Positions 34,975 through 47,795 of a stretch of 64,000 bases of DNA are shown piece by piece. The DNA is from a bacterium D16-34 (GTDB taxonomy: Bacteria; Actinomycetota; Coriobacteriia; Coriobacteriales; Eggerthellaceae). A program made the position numbers and the translations under genes. The notes below the pieces were generated by a model that was not told the DNA's origin, did no database searches, and saw nothing but the letters and a program-made list of their open reading frames with translations. The number at the start of each line of letters is the position of its first letter. Positions within the stretch are counted from its first letter, which is position 1. Where the stretch lies: NCBI GenBank assembly GCA_003612515.1, contig RAZB01000004.1, positions 124,001 to 188,000 of the forward strand. The letters run 5' to 3'.

Positions 34975-35484
34975 CTACCCACGATTTACGCACTCATTAT
35001 GCAGGCGAATTGCCCCTGCAGGTCGCTCCTCATCGGTCATGCGGTTGTTAAGCTCGGCGGCGAATTCGTCAACCGATATTCCGTAACGCTCTAGCACGAC
35101 CATGAGGTGATAGACAACATCAGCAGCCTCATAGCGCAAATGGTTCAATGCCTTTTGATAGTCATCGGGCAGCTGTACAGCCATCTCGGTTGCATCAATA
35201 TCTTGACCCGAAGCCCCTGCATAAGCAAAAGCCGCCGCAAGCGAAGATGTTGCCCATGACTCAACGTCTTTTGCAGCAAGCGCAACTTCGCCAGCTTCCT
35301 CCATCACCTTTTTTAAGACTTTGTCGGGAGAGGTGCTGAGCAGCTGATAGGTATAGCTAGATTCATCGGCATCTCTTCGCGAAGCAATCGTGCGGGCTAA
35401 AGCTTCAAGCGTGGCACCGATTTGAGAAGAAGGAGCCACTTCGCCTTCGGGTATATAGGTCTTAGAAGCAGATGTGTATGTCAT
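34975..35484 (-). CDS. hisE: Phosphoribosyl-ATP pyrophosphatase (HisE-like) with internal insertion
   Basis: 169 residues from the ATG at 35484, with AAGGA 6 nt upstream. The MazG/HisE helical core is split in two. IGATLEALARTIASRR, TYQLLSTSPDKVLKKVMEEAGEVALAAKD is the first part, with the EExxE metal-binding helix. HLRYEAADVVYHLMVVLERYGISVDEFAAELNNRM is the second, with ExAD. About 45 residues are inserted between them (WATSSLAAAFAYAGASGQD... DDYQKALN), where typical HisE of about 100 residues has a short loop. HisE catalyses the second step of histidine synthesis. No other his gene is in the window. Confidence 0.85.
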   Translation of the reverse strand: MTYTSASKTYIPEGEVAPSSQIGATLEALARTIASRRDADESSYTYQLLSTSPDKVLKKVMEEAGEVALAAKDVESWATSSLAAAFAYAGASGQDIDATEMAVQLPDDYQKALNHLRYEAADVVYHLMVVLERYGISVDEFAAELNNRMTDEERPAGAIRLHNECVNRG

Positions 35485-35517
35485 AAGAAATCCTTCTGCG
35501 AATACAACCGGTCGCAT

Positions 35518-35548
35518 TAAAAAAAGGGGGCGCTTGTGTGCACCCCCT
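35518..35548 (-). terminator. Intrinsic terminator of the rpoBC operon
   Basis: GGGGGTGC pairs with GCGCCCCC (one mismatch) and is followed by seven T on the minus strand, 10 bp after the rpoC stop. Confidence 0.85.
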
Positions 35549-35557
35549 CAAACTGTG

Positions 35558-38500
35558 TTAGTCGTCTAGACTTGCATCGGAAGCTGCTTCATCCTCTTTG
35601 CTGGTCAAGCCAAATCCGAAAGATCCAACTGATCCAAGCAGAGCATCAAGCTCTTCGAGATTGCGTTGATACGAACGCGGCGGAAGCGCCTCACCGAGCA
35701 TGTCTTCGCCGTCCGTATTAAATGTCGGAGGCTCATCACCGCCGATGAGAATCGTATCATCAGGGCTAAAGACCATGTCGAGCAATTGGCTCATGTCATC
35801 AGATGTTGCAGACAGATCGTCTTCAATCACATGAAGCAAACCGCGCTCTTCAAGACCTTCTTTGAGCTCCTCAATTGCCTTGACGCCAATGCCTTCAATG
35901 CGAAGCAGGTCTTCTTCTGTGCGGCCTGCCAAATCAGCAACGGTCTCAATGCCAGCTTCTGAGAACTTGTTAGCCCAGCGCTGCGATACGCCCAAGTCGT
36001 CATAGATGTAGAGACGAGCGTCTTCATCAGACAGACGCGGTCCGATATGACCAAATGACGCGCCTGGGTAAATACCATAGCTGCCATTGTTGAAGTAAGC
36101 GTCATCTAACGACCAATCTTGCGGCTGCGGCAACAACTCTTCAATGTCGCGCAGTGCGTCAGGAGCAAAGTCAGGCAACGCGTCTCCATTGACCGCAGAA
36201 ACCGGACGGCCCTTGTAGGTCAAGCCGACTTCGCGATAACGCGGCAAACCGGTACCAGCCGGAATTGGCTTGCCGATAATAACGTTTTCTTTGAGTCCTG
36301 CCAGATGATCCACCTTGCCCTCAATAGCAGCATCGGTAAGTACCTTGGTGGTCTCTTGGAACGATGCAGCTGACAAGAACGAGTCGGTAGCAAGTGATGC
36401 TTTGGTGATACCAAGCAACAGCGGCTGACCAACTGGCGGCTCTTTGCCCTCAGCGATAAGTTCGTTGGCAACGTCTTCAAACTCAAAGCGGTTAACTTGA
36501 CGACCTGGCAGATAATCGGAGTCGCCCGCATCAAGCACTGCCATCTTGCGCAGCATCTGACGTGCGATAACCTCAATGTGCTTGTCGTTGATGTCTACAC
36601 CTTGTGAAACGTATACACCTTGAACCTGGCTTACGATATAGCGAAGCGTGGTATTCGGGTCGGTCAAGCGCAGCAAATCATGCGGGTTGATTGAACCTTT
36701 TGTGAGCTGCTGTCCAATGTGTACTTCACATCCATCAACCACGCCAGGAACCATCTGAGCACGCGCCGAAACGACATACTCGCGATAGTTGCCTTCTTGA
36801 TCATGGATGGTCAGCGTCTTGGACTGCTTGTCGCCTGAAATCTGCAACGTGCCCGAGATCTCTGCCAAGACAGCAAGACCCTTAGGCTTGCGTGCTTCGA
36901 ACAACTCTTGAACACGAGGCAGACCGTGCGTGATGTCCTCACCTGCAACACCGCCAGTGTGGAACGTACGCATGGTAAGCTGTGTGCCCGGCTCACCAAT
37001 TGACTGAGCAGCAATAATACCGACTGCTGTGCCAATGTTGACCGGACGAGCGGTAGCCAAGTCCCAACCGTAGCATTTCTGGCATACACCATGCTCAGCA
37101 TGGCAAGTCATAACCGTGCGGATAACGACCTCTTCGACACCTGCAGCCTCAAGTGCACGAAGCTGATCAATGCCTGAAATGTATTCATCAGCATCAACGA
37201 TGATCTCGCCATTGCTATCAGCCAACGGTTCAAGAACGCAACGACCAATCAGGTTCTCGTCCAGATCACCCTTCTCGGTGTGCAACGGGTAAGGCACGCC
37301 ATCGGTAGTACCGCAGTCAATTTCGCGAATGATCACGTCTTGAGCAACGTCAACCAGACGACGAGTCAGATAACCTGAGTCAGCCGTACGCAGAGCGGTG
37401 TCAGCAAGACCCTTACGAGCACCGTGCGTAGAAATAAAGTATTCCAATACCGACAAGCCCTCGCGGAAGTTTGCCTTAATGGGACGGTCAATAATCTCGC
37501 CCTTCGGGTCAGACATCAAACCACGCATACCAGCAAGCTGACGAATCTGCTTGATGTTACCACGAGCACCAGAGAACGCCATCATGTAGATGGGGTTGAA
37601 CTTGTCGAAGTTCTCAGCCATAGCTTCGCCAACTTCTTCGTTGGCTTCGTTCCAGATGTCAACAACCTGCTTATGGCGCTCTTCGCGGCTCATAAGACCC
37701 ATCTCATAGTCTTCGTCAATGGCAGCAACTTTTGCGTCTGCTGCAGCCAAAATCTCAGGCTTGTTCGGCGGTACGGTTGCGTCATAAACCGAAACGGTAA
37801 CGCCTGCGCGGGTTGCATAATGGAAACCAGCGTCTTTCAGACCGTCCAAAATAGCCGGCACTTCAGAAAGTTCGTAGCGGTTGCATACATCCTCAACCAA
37901 ACGGCCGATCTCTTTTTTGTTCATCTCATAGTTGAGATACGGGTAGTCATCAGGCAATACCGAGCTAAAGGTAATGCGACCAATGGTGGTCTCAATACGC
38001 TCGCCAGCCTTATGCTCTTCCATGGTACCAAAGGCGGTTGCCACCTGCGTGTCGCGAGAGAGGCGCACCCAAATCTTGGCCTGCAAATCAACTTCAGCGC
38101 GTGCATCATAAGCATTGAGTGCATCGGCGAAGTCGATAAATGCACGACCCTCACCTGGGAAGCCATCACGAGCAGCGGTCAGGTAGTACAGACCGATAAT
38201 CATGTCCTGGGTCGGTACTGTCAGCGGACGACCATGTGCCGGAGACTTGATGTTGTTTGCAGAGAGCATCAACACGCGAGCCTCAGCCTGAGCTTCTGCG
38301 CCAAGCGGCACGTGCACAGCCATCTGGTCACCGTCGAAGTCAGCGTTGAATGCTGTACATACGAGCGGGTGAAGCTTGATAGCCTTACCTTCAACCAGCA
38401 CCGGCTCAAATGCCTGAATGCCCAAGCGGTGCAGGGTTGGTGCGCGGTTGAGCAGAACCGGATGCTCGGTGATAACCTCTTCGAGCACGTCCCAAACGTA

Positions 38501-39955
38501 GCTTGCACCACGATCAACGGCGCGTTTTGCAGCTTTGATATTTGCAGCATACTCAAGCTCTACCAAGCGCTTCATTACAAACGGCTTGAAAAGCTCTAAC
38601 GCCATCTGGCTCGGAAGACCGCACTGGTGCAGCTTGAGCTGCGGACCAACAACGATTACCGAACGACCAGAGTAGTCAACACGCTTACCAAGCAAGTTCT
38701 GACGGAAGCGGCCTTGCTTGCCCTTGAGCATGTCAGAGAGTGACTTGAGCGGACGATTGCCAGGTCCTGTAACCGGACGACCACGACGACCGTTGTCAAA
38801 CAAGCTGTCAACTGCTTCTTGCAGCATGCGCTTTTCGTTGTTCACGATAATCTCAGGCGCACCCAAATCAAGAAGTCGCTTCAAGCGGTTATTGCGGTTG
38901 ATAACGCGACGATACAGATCGTTTAAGTCTGACGTGGCGAAACGACCACCATCAAGCTGCACCATAGGACGCAGATCAGGCGGGATAACCGGGATAACAT
39001 CTAAAATCATGTCTGAAGGCTTGTTGGTTGACTTCAGGAAAGCATCTACCACCTTCAAACGCTTAATGGCTTTAGCGCGCTTTTGACCCTTGCCATTAGA
39101 GATGGTGTCGCGCAGCTCTTCAGCTACCGCTTCCAAATCCATCGCGTCAAGCAAGTCACGCACTGCCTCAGCGCCCATACCACCGGTGAAATAATCGCGG
39201 TAGTTCAAGCGCATCTCGCGATACAGCGCCTCATCAGGCACGAGCTGCTTCGGCTCAATCTTCATGAATGCCTCAAAGGCATCTTGGCGAAGGGCTTTGC
39301 GCTCGTTGAACTCTTCGTAGATATCGGCGATCTCTTCGTCAACCTCTTCAGGCGTGAGACGCTCATCCTCTTCGATATCATCTACAAAGTCGTCATCTTC
39401 GGGCACATAGTCAACCGAGAGCTTGCGCGTAGCTTCAACAATGCGATCGCGCTCAGCATCCAACTCTTCCAAGTCAGCAGCGAGCTCATCGCGCAGTTCA
39501 TCAGCGTCTTCTTCGCGAGCTTCCTTATCAACAGAGGTGATAATTGAGCTGGCGAAATACAAAACCTTCTCAAGCTCCTTTGGCGGAATATCAAGCAGAT
39601 ATCCCAAGCGCGAAGGAGAACCTTTGAAGTACCAGATATGGCTTACCGGAGCTGCAAGCTCAATGTGACCCATGCGCTCACGGCGAACCTTAGAACGAGT
39701 TACTTCAACGCCGCAGCGTTCGCAAACGATGCCCTTAAAACGGACGCGCTTATATTTGCCGCACGCGCATTCCCAGTCCTTGGTCGGACCGAAAATCTTT
39801 TCGCAAAACAGGCCATCTTTTTCCGGCTTAAGCGTGCGATAGTTAATGGTCTCCGGCTTCTTGACCTCGCCGCGCGACCAGCTGCGCACGTCTTCGGCAC
39901 TTGCCAGGGAGATACGCAGAGCGTCGAAATTATTTACGTCGAATTCCGTCGTCAT
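35558..39955 (-). CDS. rpoC: RNA polymerase beta' subunit with extra C-terminal alpha-CTD-like domain
   Basis: A 1465-residue catalytic subunit. The N-terminal zinc ribbon ([20 protein letters not shown]), the clamp, [14 protein letters not shown] with the three catalytic Asp residues, the trigger-loop region [16 protein letters not shown] and the second Cys cluster ([20 protein letters not shown]) are intact. The protein continues about 150 residues past the usual end. Residues 1319-1375 match the alpha-subunit C-terminal HhH domain, and an acidic 90-residue tail follows. The start is contiguous with the rpoB stop (TAA then ATG), so translation is coupled. Confidence 0.98.
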   Translation of the reverse strand: MTTEFDVNNFDALRISLASAEDVRSWSRGEVKKPETINYRTLKPEKDGLFCEKIFGPTKDWECACGKYKRVRFKGIVCERCGVEVTRSKVRRERMGHIELAAPVSHIWYFKGSPSRLGYLLDIPPKELEKVLYFASSIITSVDKEAREEDADELRDELAADLEELDAERDRIVEATRKLSVDYVPEDDDFVDDIEEDERLTPEEVDEEIADIYEEFNERKALRQDAFEAFMKIEPKQLVPDEALYREMRLNYRDYFTGGMGAEAVRDLLDAMDLEAVAEELRDTISNGKGQKRAKAIKRLKVVDAFLKSTNKPSDMILDVIPVIPPDLRPMVQLDGGRFATSDLNDLYRRVINRNNRLKRLLDLGAPEIIVNNEKRMLQEAVDSLFDNGRRGRPVTGPGNRPLKSLSDMLKGKQGRFRQNLLGKRVDYSGRSVIVVGPQLKLHQCGLPSQMALELFKPFVMKRLVELEYAANIKAAKRAVDRGASYVWDVLEEVITEHPVLLNRAPTLHRLGIQAFEPVLVEGKAIKLHPLVCTAFNADFDGDQMAVHVPLGAEAQAEARVLMLSANNIKSPAHGRPLTVPTQDMIIGLYYLTAARDGFPGEGRAFIDFADALNAYDARAEVDLQAKIWVRLSRDTQVATAFGTMEEHKAGERIETTIGRITFSSVLPDDYPYLNYEMNKKEIGRLVEDVCNRYELSEVPAILDGLKDAGFHYATRAGVTVSVYDATVPPNKPEILAAADAKVAAIDEDYEMGLMSREERHKQVVDIWNEANEEVGEAMAENFDKFNPIYMMAFSGARGNIKQIRQLAGMRGLMSDPKGEIIDRPIKANFREGLSVLEYFISTHGARKGLADTALRTADSGYLTRRLVDVAQDVIIREIDCGTTDGVPYPLHTEKGDLDENLIGRCVLEPLADSNGEIIVDADEYISGIDQLRALEAAGVEEVVIRTVMTCHAEHGVCQKCYGWDLATARPVNIGTAVGIIAAQSIGEPGTQLTMRTFHTGGVAGEDITHGLPRVQELFEARKPKGLAVLAEISGTLQISGDKQSKTLTIHDQEGNYREYVVSARAQMVPGVVDGCEVHIGQQLTKGSINPHDLLRLTDPNTTLRYIVSQVQGVYVSQGVDINDKHIEVIARQMLRKMAVLDAGDSDYLPGRQVNRFEFEDVANELIAEGKEPPVGQPLLLGITKASLATDSFLSAASFQETTKVLTDAAIEGKVDHLAGLKENVIIGKPIPAGTGLPRYREVGLTYKGRPVSAVNGDALPDFAPDALRDIEELLPQPQDWSLDDAYFNNGSYGIYPGASFGHIGPRLSDEDARLYIYDDLGVSQRWANKFSEAGIETVADLAGRTEEDLLRIEGIGVKAIEELKEGLEERGLLHVIEDDLSATSDDMSQLLDMVFSPDDTILIGGDEPPTFNTDGEDMLGEALPPRSYQRNLEELDALLGSVGSFGFGLTSKEDEAASDASLDD
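35831..36001 (-). other. Alpha-CTD-like DNA-binding domain appended to RpoC
   Basis: Residues 1319-1375 of Rpo[21 protein letters not shown], then [20 protein letters not shown], then [15 protein letters not shown] align without gaps to E. coli RpoA from DDLELTVRSANC. Equivalents of alpha R265, N268, G296, K298 and E302 (R, N, G, K, E) are all retained; C269 and S299 are K and A. These residues contact UP-element DNA in RpoA. Confidence 0.8.
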
Positions 39956-43504
<3,549 letters not shown>

Positions 43505-43560
43505 GAGGCATGTCCTCCTTCATGAGCTTCCGCTAAATCGCGAAAAAGTCGCAATTTCCC

Positions 43561-43589
43561 AGAATATATTGCAAGACATGCCTCGTCAA
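43561..43589 (-). promoter_or_regulatory. rpoBC promoter
   Basis: TTGACG (43584-43589) and TATTCT (43561-43566) lie 17 bp apart on the minus strand, giving a leader of about 50 nt before the rpoB GTG. The sequence upstream is A/T-rich (43600-43625), with runs typical of UP elements, which alpha-CTD-type domains bind. Confidence 0.65.
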
Positions 43590-43679
43590 TAAAAAGTTTT
43601 ACAAAGTATGAAAATTTTTTGTAGTTTTGCTATCCTATCAGGCACTTTGCGCTTGTGTTTGAGTCTTCACAAACGCTTC

Positions 43680-44597
43680 TTATTTGCCCATTTGACGTAT
43701 TTCGACATCTCCACTCATGATGTCAATGTCAATGGGCACCTCTCCGTCTCCTGCCACCCACACATCATCATGCTGCACAGCGTCAAATCCGGTAATAGAA
43801 AAACCACCCGAGACCTTATCAAGGTTAACCGTGAAATTTGCATCTTGTGGTAGCCCGAGGATAAATTTCCCACTTGCAAGCGATGCGTTTGCCTGGCGAA
43901 GTGACTCAGAACAGACAATAGTTGCCGTACCCGATGCGCCGCCGTAGTTCACGTTTTCAAAGTCCCCTGAAGCATAGATAGTACCACTTGCCACATCAAA
44001 GGCAATTTCTTTGGCGGCTATGTCTTGCGCGTCGAATTTACCTGACGCTAAATTCACTTGCAAAGATTGAACTGACACGCCGCTTAATTCGTAAGAGCCT
44101 GACGCCGCATCAAGCGAGATCTGCTCAAGGGAGTCTTGCAGAGCATATGGGATAAGCACTTCAAGCTGCTTTTGGCTTATGTTGATTGCGCACCCAATCA
44201 AACCAAACGTGTTATTCGCATAGTTGATTTCAAGCGTGTTGTTATGGAGCGCACAAGACATTGGTACCGATCGAGATCCGAATCCTTCGCTTATATATTC
44301 GCGCACTTCGACATCTTGTACATCAGCCACACGAACAGACACCTTTCCCGCTGCCCAGCTTATGGCAATCCTGTCTACATCCCCTGCTGCAAAGCTATAG
44401 CTACCATCAGCAGCATCAGATACATCACCGTGCGCCGATGGGGCGGCAGGCGCGCTCGGAGCAGCCGGAGGTTGTGGAGCATATGCGCCAAAAGACATAC
44501 CGCCACAGGTCAGCGCCGCAAGTCCAACAACCACGATCAAGCACAATGCAACAATAGCGGCAATCTTGATTTTCGTTTGCTTTGTTAAAGAGGCCAT
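43680..44597 (-). CDS. DUF4097-type membrane-anchored putative adhesin-like protein
   Basis: 305 residues with one N-terminal membrane helix (KIAAIVALCLIVVVGLAAL), a Pro/Ala linker, then a right-handed beta-solenoid pattern with repeated GKF/SGS/SGT turns (DAASGSYELSG, VNLASGKFDAQDI, DVASGTIYASGDF, ASLASGKFILGL, DKVSGGFSITG, DIMSGDVEIRQ). This periodic strand pattern is that of DUF4097/DUF2807 proteins, whose function is not established. It starts 9 bp after the XRE-family regulator gene, so the two form a pair, as often seen in Firmicutes and Actinobacteria. Confidence 0.8.
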   Translation of the reverse strand: MASLTKQTKIKIAAIVALCLIVVVGLAALTCGGMSFGAYAPQPPAAPSAPAAPSAHGDVSDAADGSYSFAAGDVDRIAISWAAGKVSVRVADVQDVEVREYISEGFGSRSVPMSCALHNNTLEINYANNTFGLIGCAINISQKQLEVLIPYALQDSLEQISLDAASGSYELSGVSVQSLQVNLASGKFDAQDIAAKEIAFDVASGTIYASGDFENVNYGGASGTATIVCSESLRQANASLASGKFILGLPQDANFTVNLDKVSGGFSITGFDAVQHDDVWVAGDGEVPIDIDIMSGDVEIRQMGK

Positions 44598-44606
44598 GTC
44601 TAACTC

Positions 44607-45341
44607 CTATTGTTGATGGTTTTGTTGGTAAATAGGGTCAGACTGGATTGTCTTTACCAGCCAATAGTAAAACGGTATGGTCAGAAAAATAATCCATGCC
44701 GGATGCCACCAACCAAAGCAAAATCCCACAATCAAATAAAGAGCAGCGCAGGCAACTGGATAAGGAAAAGTTATCAGGGCGCTGTGTTTGCTTGGCGCGG
44801 TCGATGCAGGCGCTTGAACGTGAGGTTGAGGTTGCGCCACCGGCACTGCTTGCGGCGTTGGTGTTGCTTGCGGTGTGGGTGTTGCTTGCGCGGTGGGCAC
44901 CGCTTGGGGCGCTGACGTTGCTTGCGGCATTGGTGCCACCCCGGGCATCGGCACCGCTTGAGGTGCCGGTGCCGCTTGGGGCATCGGCACCGCCTCGGGC
45001 GCTGACGTCGCCACAGGCTCAGCCTCCGGCTCAACCAGCGGCTCTAACTCAGCCGCCGACTTAGGCTCCAGCACAACATCGACTTTAACATCGGTGACAT
45101 CTGTCACATCACCTATCACATTGTCTGCCTCGGCATCACGAGGACCACATACGAGCTCATCTAAGGTCACACCATAGAGTTTTGCAAGCGCCAAAAGATT
45201 GCCGGTATCTGGAGAAGATTCAGCGCGCTCCCACTTCGAAATCGCTTGTCTTGAAAGCCCCAATTTCCAAGCAAGCTCCTCTTGACTATAGTCTCGCGAG
45301 CGTCTCATTTCCACGAGGCGCTGAGCAATTTCATTGTTCAT
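44607..45341 (-). CDS. Membrane-tethered XRE-family transcriptional regulator
   Basis: 244 residues from the ATG at 45341 (MNNEIAQRLVEMRRSRDYSQ), with AAAGG 8 nt upstream. An N-terminal HTH_3 domain (about 5-62: SQEELAWKLGLSRQAISKWE, SSPDTGNLLALAKLYGVTLDEL) is followed by an acidic segment and a long Pro-Ala-Gln-Met repeat linker (about 105-190). Two membrane segments lie near the C-terminus (FPYPVACAALYLIVGFCFGW and AWIIFLTIPFYYWLV). DNA-binding proteins of this layout act from the membrane. Its partner is the DUF4097 protein 9 bp downstream. Confidence 0.88.
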   Translation of the reverse strand: MNNEIAQRLVEMRRSRDYSQEELAWKLGLSRQAISKWERAESSPDTGNLLALAKLYGVTLDELVCGPRDAEADNVIGDVTDVTDVKVDVVLEPKSAAELEPLVEPEAEPVATSAPEAVPMPQAAPAPQAVPMPGVAPMPQATSAPQAVPTAQATPTPQATPTPQAVPVAQPQPHVQAPASTAPSKHSALITFPYPVACAALYLIVGFCFGWWHPAWIIFLTIPFYYWLVKTIQSDPIYQQNHQQ

Positions 45342-45385
45342 ATATGAACCTTTCTGCACCATAAGTTTTGAAAACCCTTCTTCTC

Positions 45386-45407
45386 AAAAGCCTATCGCTG
45401 AGCTTTT
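45386..45407 (-). terminator. Weak terminator-like hairpin downstream of the NYN-RNase gene
   Basis: AAAAGC and GCTTTT arms flank a 10-nt loop, with T-rich tails on both strands. It lies about 75 bp after the NYN gene stop. Confidence 0.4.
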
Positions 45408-45483
45408 TATTGCACCAGCAAGTGCAGGTGTCAATTCATATAATTCTCCAGCAACCACCAGTTTCCCCTTGATTGAACTGGTA

Positions 45484-46020
45484 TTACTTCCTATCTCGTA
45501 GTGCTTTCAGCTTCGCTAAAGTCGCGCTATCAATGCGATCTGCAATGGTATTTTTTCGGGCTACCTGAGGAGATTCATCCAGTTTTACTTCGTCATAATA
45601 CTGCGCAACCTCATGACTAAAGCCATCCGCACTCATGCGGTCAACGCCTTGTCCAAATACCGTATCTTGAATAGTGGCATCACTGGTAACCACCAGCGTC
45701 TCCACGTTTCTTTCGCGCGCATCATGGGCGAGTTTTTCTATAACCTTATCAGCCGATTGCCCGGCAGGCGAAAAAACAATGCGCACGCCCCCTATCGTTT
45801 GCGCCTCGCCAGTGGAAAACTCATTGTAGGCACCGTCGAAAACGATGATAGCCTTGTATTCGTGTCCAGCGAAATTCACCACATCGGTCAGCAAGCGTTC
45901 ACGCGCTGCGTTATAAGGGTCATCGGTGTAGTCAGGATCGGTATTTCGTCTATAACGCTTTCCCGAGCGCAAGACGTTATATCCGTCCACAATGAGTAAT
46001 TTGTTTCGTTTGTGAGCCAC
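45484..46020 (-). CDS. NYN-domain ribonuclease, YacP/Rae1-like
   Basis: 178 residues from a GTG start. LLIVDGYNVLRSGKRY carries the N-terminal catalytic Asp of the PIN-like NYN fold. IIVFDGAYN, GVRIVFSPAGQSADKVIEKLAHD and TLVVTSDATIQDTVFGQG complete the acidic cluster (D, D, D). Relatives include B. subtilis Rae1, a ribosome-associated mRNA endonuclease. The conserved neighbourhood rlmB-yacP is retained, 34 bp apart, which supports the assignment. Confidence 0.9.
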   Translation of the reverse strand: MAHKRNKLLIVDGYNVLRSGKRYRRNTDPDYTDDPYNAARERLLTDVVNFAGHEYKAIIVFDGAYNEFSTGEAQTIGGVRIVFSPAGQSADKVIEKLAHDARERNVETLVVTSDATIQDTVFGQGVDRMSADGFSHEVAQYYDEVKLDESPQVARKNTIADRIDSATLAKLKALRDRK

Positions 46021-46054
46021 ACCTAAAACCTTATCTTATTACCAGGTCGCAAAA

Positions 46055-46834
46055 CTAGTTGGCAGCACTGCCGCCAACAAGCCATGAGCCTGCATTTTGA
46101 CGAAGCCATTCGTACATACATGCAGTTGCCGCTTGCGCAACATTAAGAGATGCAACCTCTCCAGCCATTGGAAGCTTGCCGAACAAATCACAGTTTTCCA
46201 GCACCAGACGCGAAACTCCTTCGTGCTCATTGCCCATGACAAGCGCAATTTTGCCCTTCATGTTCACGTCCCACAAGATATCTTGTGCGTGCTCAGTTGC
46301 TGCTACTACCCAAAAACCAGCTTCCTGTAAACGCGTGATGGCTTGCACTAAATTCGACACCTGCGCCACAGGCATATGTGCAATAGCTCCTGCAGAACTT
46401 TTATACGTGGCCGCATCCACACGCGCACTGCGTTTGTTGGGGATAACCAAACCACTCGCACCAACCGCCTCAGCGCTTCGTGCCAACGCGCCTAGATTAC
46501 CTGCGTCGGTAATATGATCGAGCAGCACTACCAAAGCCGCACCGTCGCGCTGTTGTGCGCTTTGCGTGGCAGCATCAATGACTTCGCCTATGCCCACATA
46601 AGCAAATGGCTTAGCTTCAGCCATAACGCCCTGATGCGATCCGCGCACCGAACGGTCTTCAAGCGCTTTGCGTGGCACCATCTCAACAGGCACCTTGTAG
46701 CGCTTCGCCTTGCGCATAATGTCTTCAATCATGCCATCGCGTTTAACAAAATCCCCAATGAGGATTCGCCTTACCGGCACGCCGGTTCTAAATGCTTCAA
46801 TTACGGGACGCTTTCCTTCTATATAATCTGCCAC
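46055..46834 (-). CDS. rlmB: SpoU/TrmH-family 23S rRNA 2'-O-methyltransferase, RlmB-like
   Basis: 259 residues from a GTG with GAAGGA upstream. YIEGKRPVIEAFRTGVPVRRILI is the N-terminal L30e-like substrate-binding part. The SPOUT knot motifs are VVLLDHITDAGNLGALARSAEAVGASGLVIP, ALVMGNEHEGVSRLVLENCD and LPMAGEVASLNVAQAATACMYEW. RlmB methylates G2251 of 23S rRNA in E. coli; the exact target in this organism is inferred. It is followed by the NYN RNase gene. Confidence 0.92.
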   Translation of the reverse strand: MADYIEGKRPVIEAFRTGVPVRRILIGDFVKRDGMIEDIMRKAKRYKVPVEMVPRKALEDRSVRGSHQGVMAEAKPFAYVGIGEVIDAATQSAQQRDGAALVVLLDHITDAGNLGALARSAEAVGASGLVIPNKRSARVDAATYKSSAGAIAHMPVAQVSNLVQAITRLQEAGFWVVAATEHAQDILWDVNMKGKIALVMGNEHEGVSRLVLENCDLFGKLPMAGEVASLNVAQAATACMYEWLRQNAGSWLVGGSAAN

Positions 46835-46860
46835 GCTTATTCCTTCTACATACCTGTCTT

Positions 46861-47769
46861 TTAAGCTTTTGTACTGCGCTCATCAGCCGCAGCGTCATCA
46901 TGTGCCTCTGTTACATGACCGACTTGATCATCTTGATACTCTTTGCGCTTGAGTACAAAACCGTGCCTGCGCTTACGAATGGCACGCTCAGCATCTCCAC
47001 CATGCAAAAACACACCAACAATTCCGTGTCCAATCTTGAACACAACACGTCCTGCTGAATGACCAACACGCTCTGCTTTATGGGTCACAGCACGCACGCC
47101 TTTTGCTACTTTAGGCGTCAAGTCAGCCTCTGAGCGTGTCTTCCAATCAAAATACACACTCCAGTATCTCAAAAACACAACAGCAAAAACGCATGCAACG
47201 CCCGCAAGTGGAAGTGGGCTGCCGGCAGCGGCCAGCGCAACATAGACAACAGAGCCACCCAAACCTGCAACCGCATAAAAATTACTTCGCTGGAAAATAC
47301 CTGGTGTTTCGCCCACGCAAATATCGCGAATTGCCCCTCCCCCTACCGCAGTCAGACCGCCTAAGATAATTGAGAGGATAATACCTTGATCGCACGAAAA
47401 GGCCTTCGATGCTCCAGCTAATGCAAACAAAGCTACCGAAAGCGCATCTGCAAAAAACACGGTTGCATCAAGATGCTTAAATAGCCCGCGAAAATAAAAC
47501 ACAAAAGCACATATTACAATGCAAATCAAAATCAAATCAGGGTGCGAAGTGAAATAAACCCCGTAATCTTGCATGAGCAAATCACGAACAATGCCACCGC
47601 CGTATCCGGTTAACAACCCGAGCACGACCGTGCCAATAATGTCCAATTTGCGATCACAGGCGAACAAAGCACCAGTTAATACACCTACAATAACCGAGAA
47701 GTAATCAATACTCCACGGCACTGTAAGCACTTGTGCATCCACCATTTGTTGCCAGAGCGATGTTTCCAT
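46861..47769 (-). CDS. TRIC/UPF0126-family cation channel-like membrane protein with basic tail
   Basis: 302 residues. The first ~205 residues are the double repeat of three membrane helices of UPF0126/TRIC-type proteins. Each repeat has a glycine-rich motif: GTVVLGLLTGYGGGIVRDLL, and SIILGGLTAVGGGAIRDICV after FALAGASKAF. About 90 extra basic residues follow (KGVRAVTHKAERVGHSAGRVVF ... RAIRKRRHGFVLKRKEYQDDQ), ending acidic. Bacterial TRIC channels conduct K+. The long cytosolic tail is not typical. Confidence 0.88.
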   Translation of the reverse strand: METSLWQQMVDAQVLTVPWSIDYFSVIVGVLTGALFACDRKLDIIGTVVLGLLTGYGGGIVRDLLMQDYGVYFTSHPDLILICIVICAFVFYFRGLFKHLDATVFFADALSVALFALAGASKAFSCDQGIILSIILGGLTAVGGGAIRDICVGETPGIFQRSNFYAVAGLGGSVVYVALAAAGSPLPLAGVACVFAVVFLRYWSVYFDWKTRSEADLTPKVAKGVRAVTHKAERVGHSAGRVVFKIGHGIVGVFLHGGDAERAIRKRRHGFVLKRKEYQDDQVGHVTEAHDDAAADERSTKA

Positions 47770-47795
47770 ATTATTAGTATCGCAAACAAAGAGCC

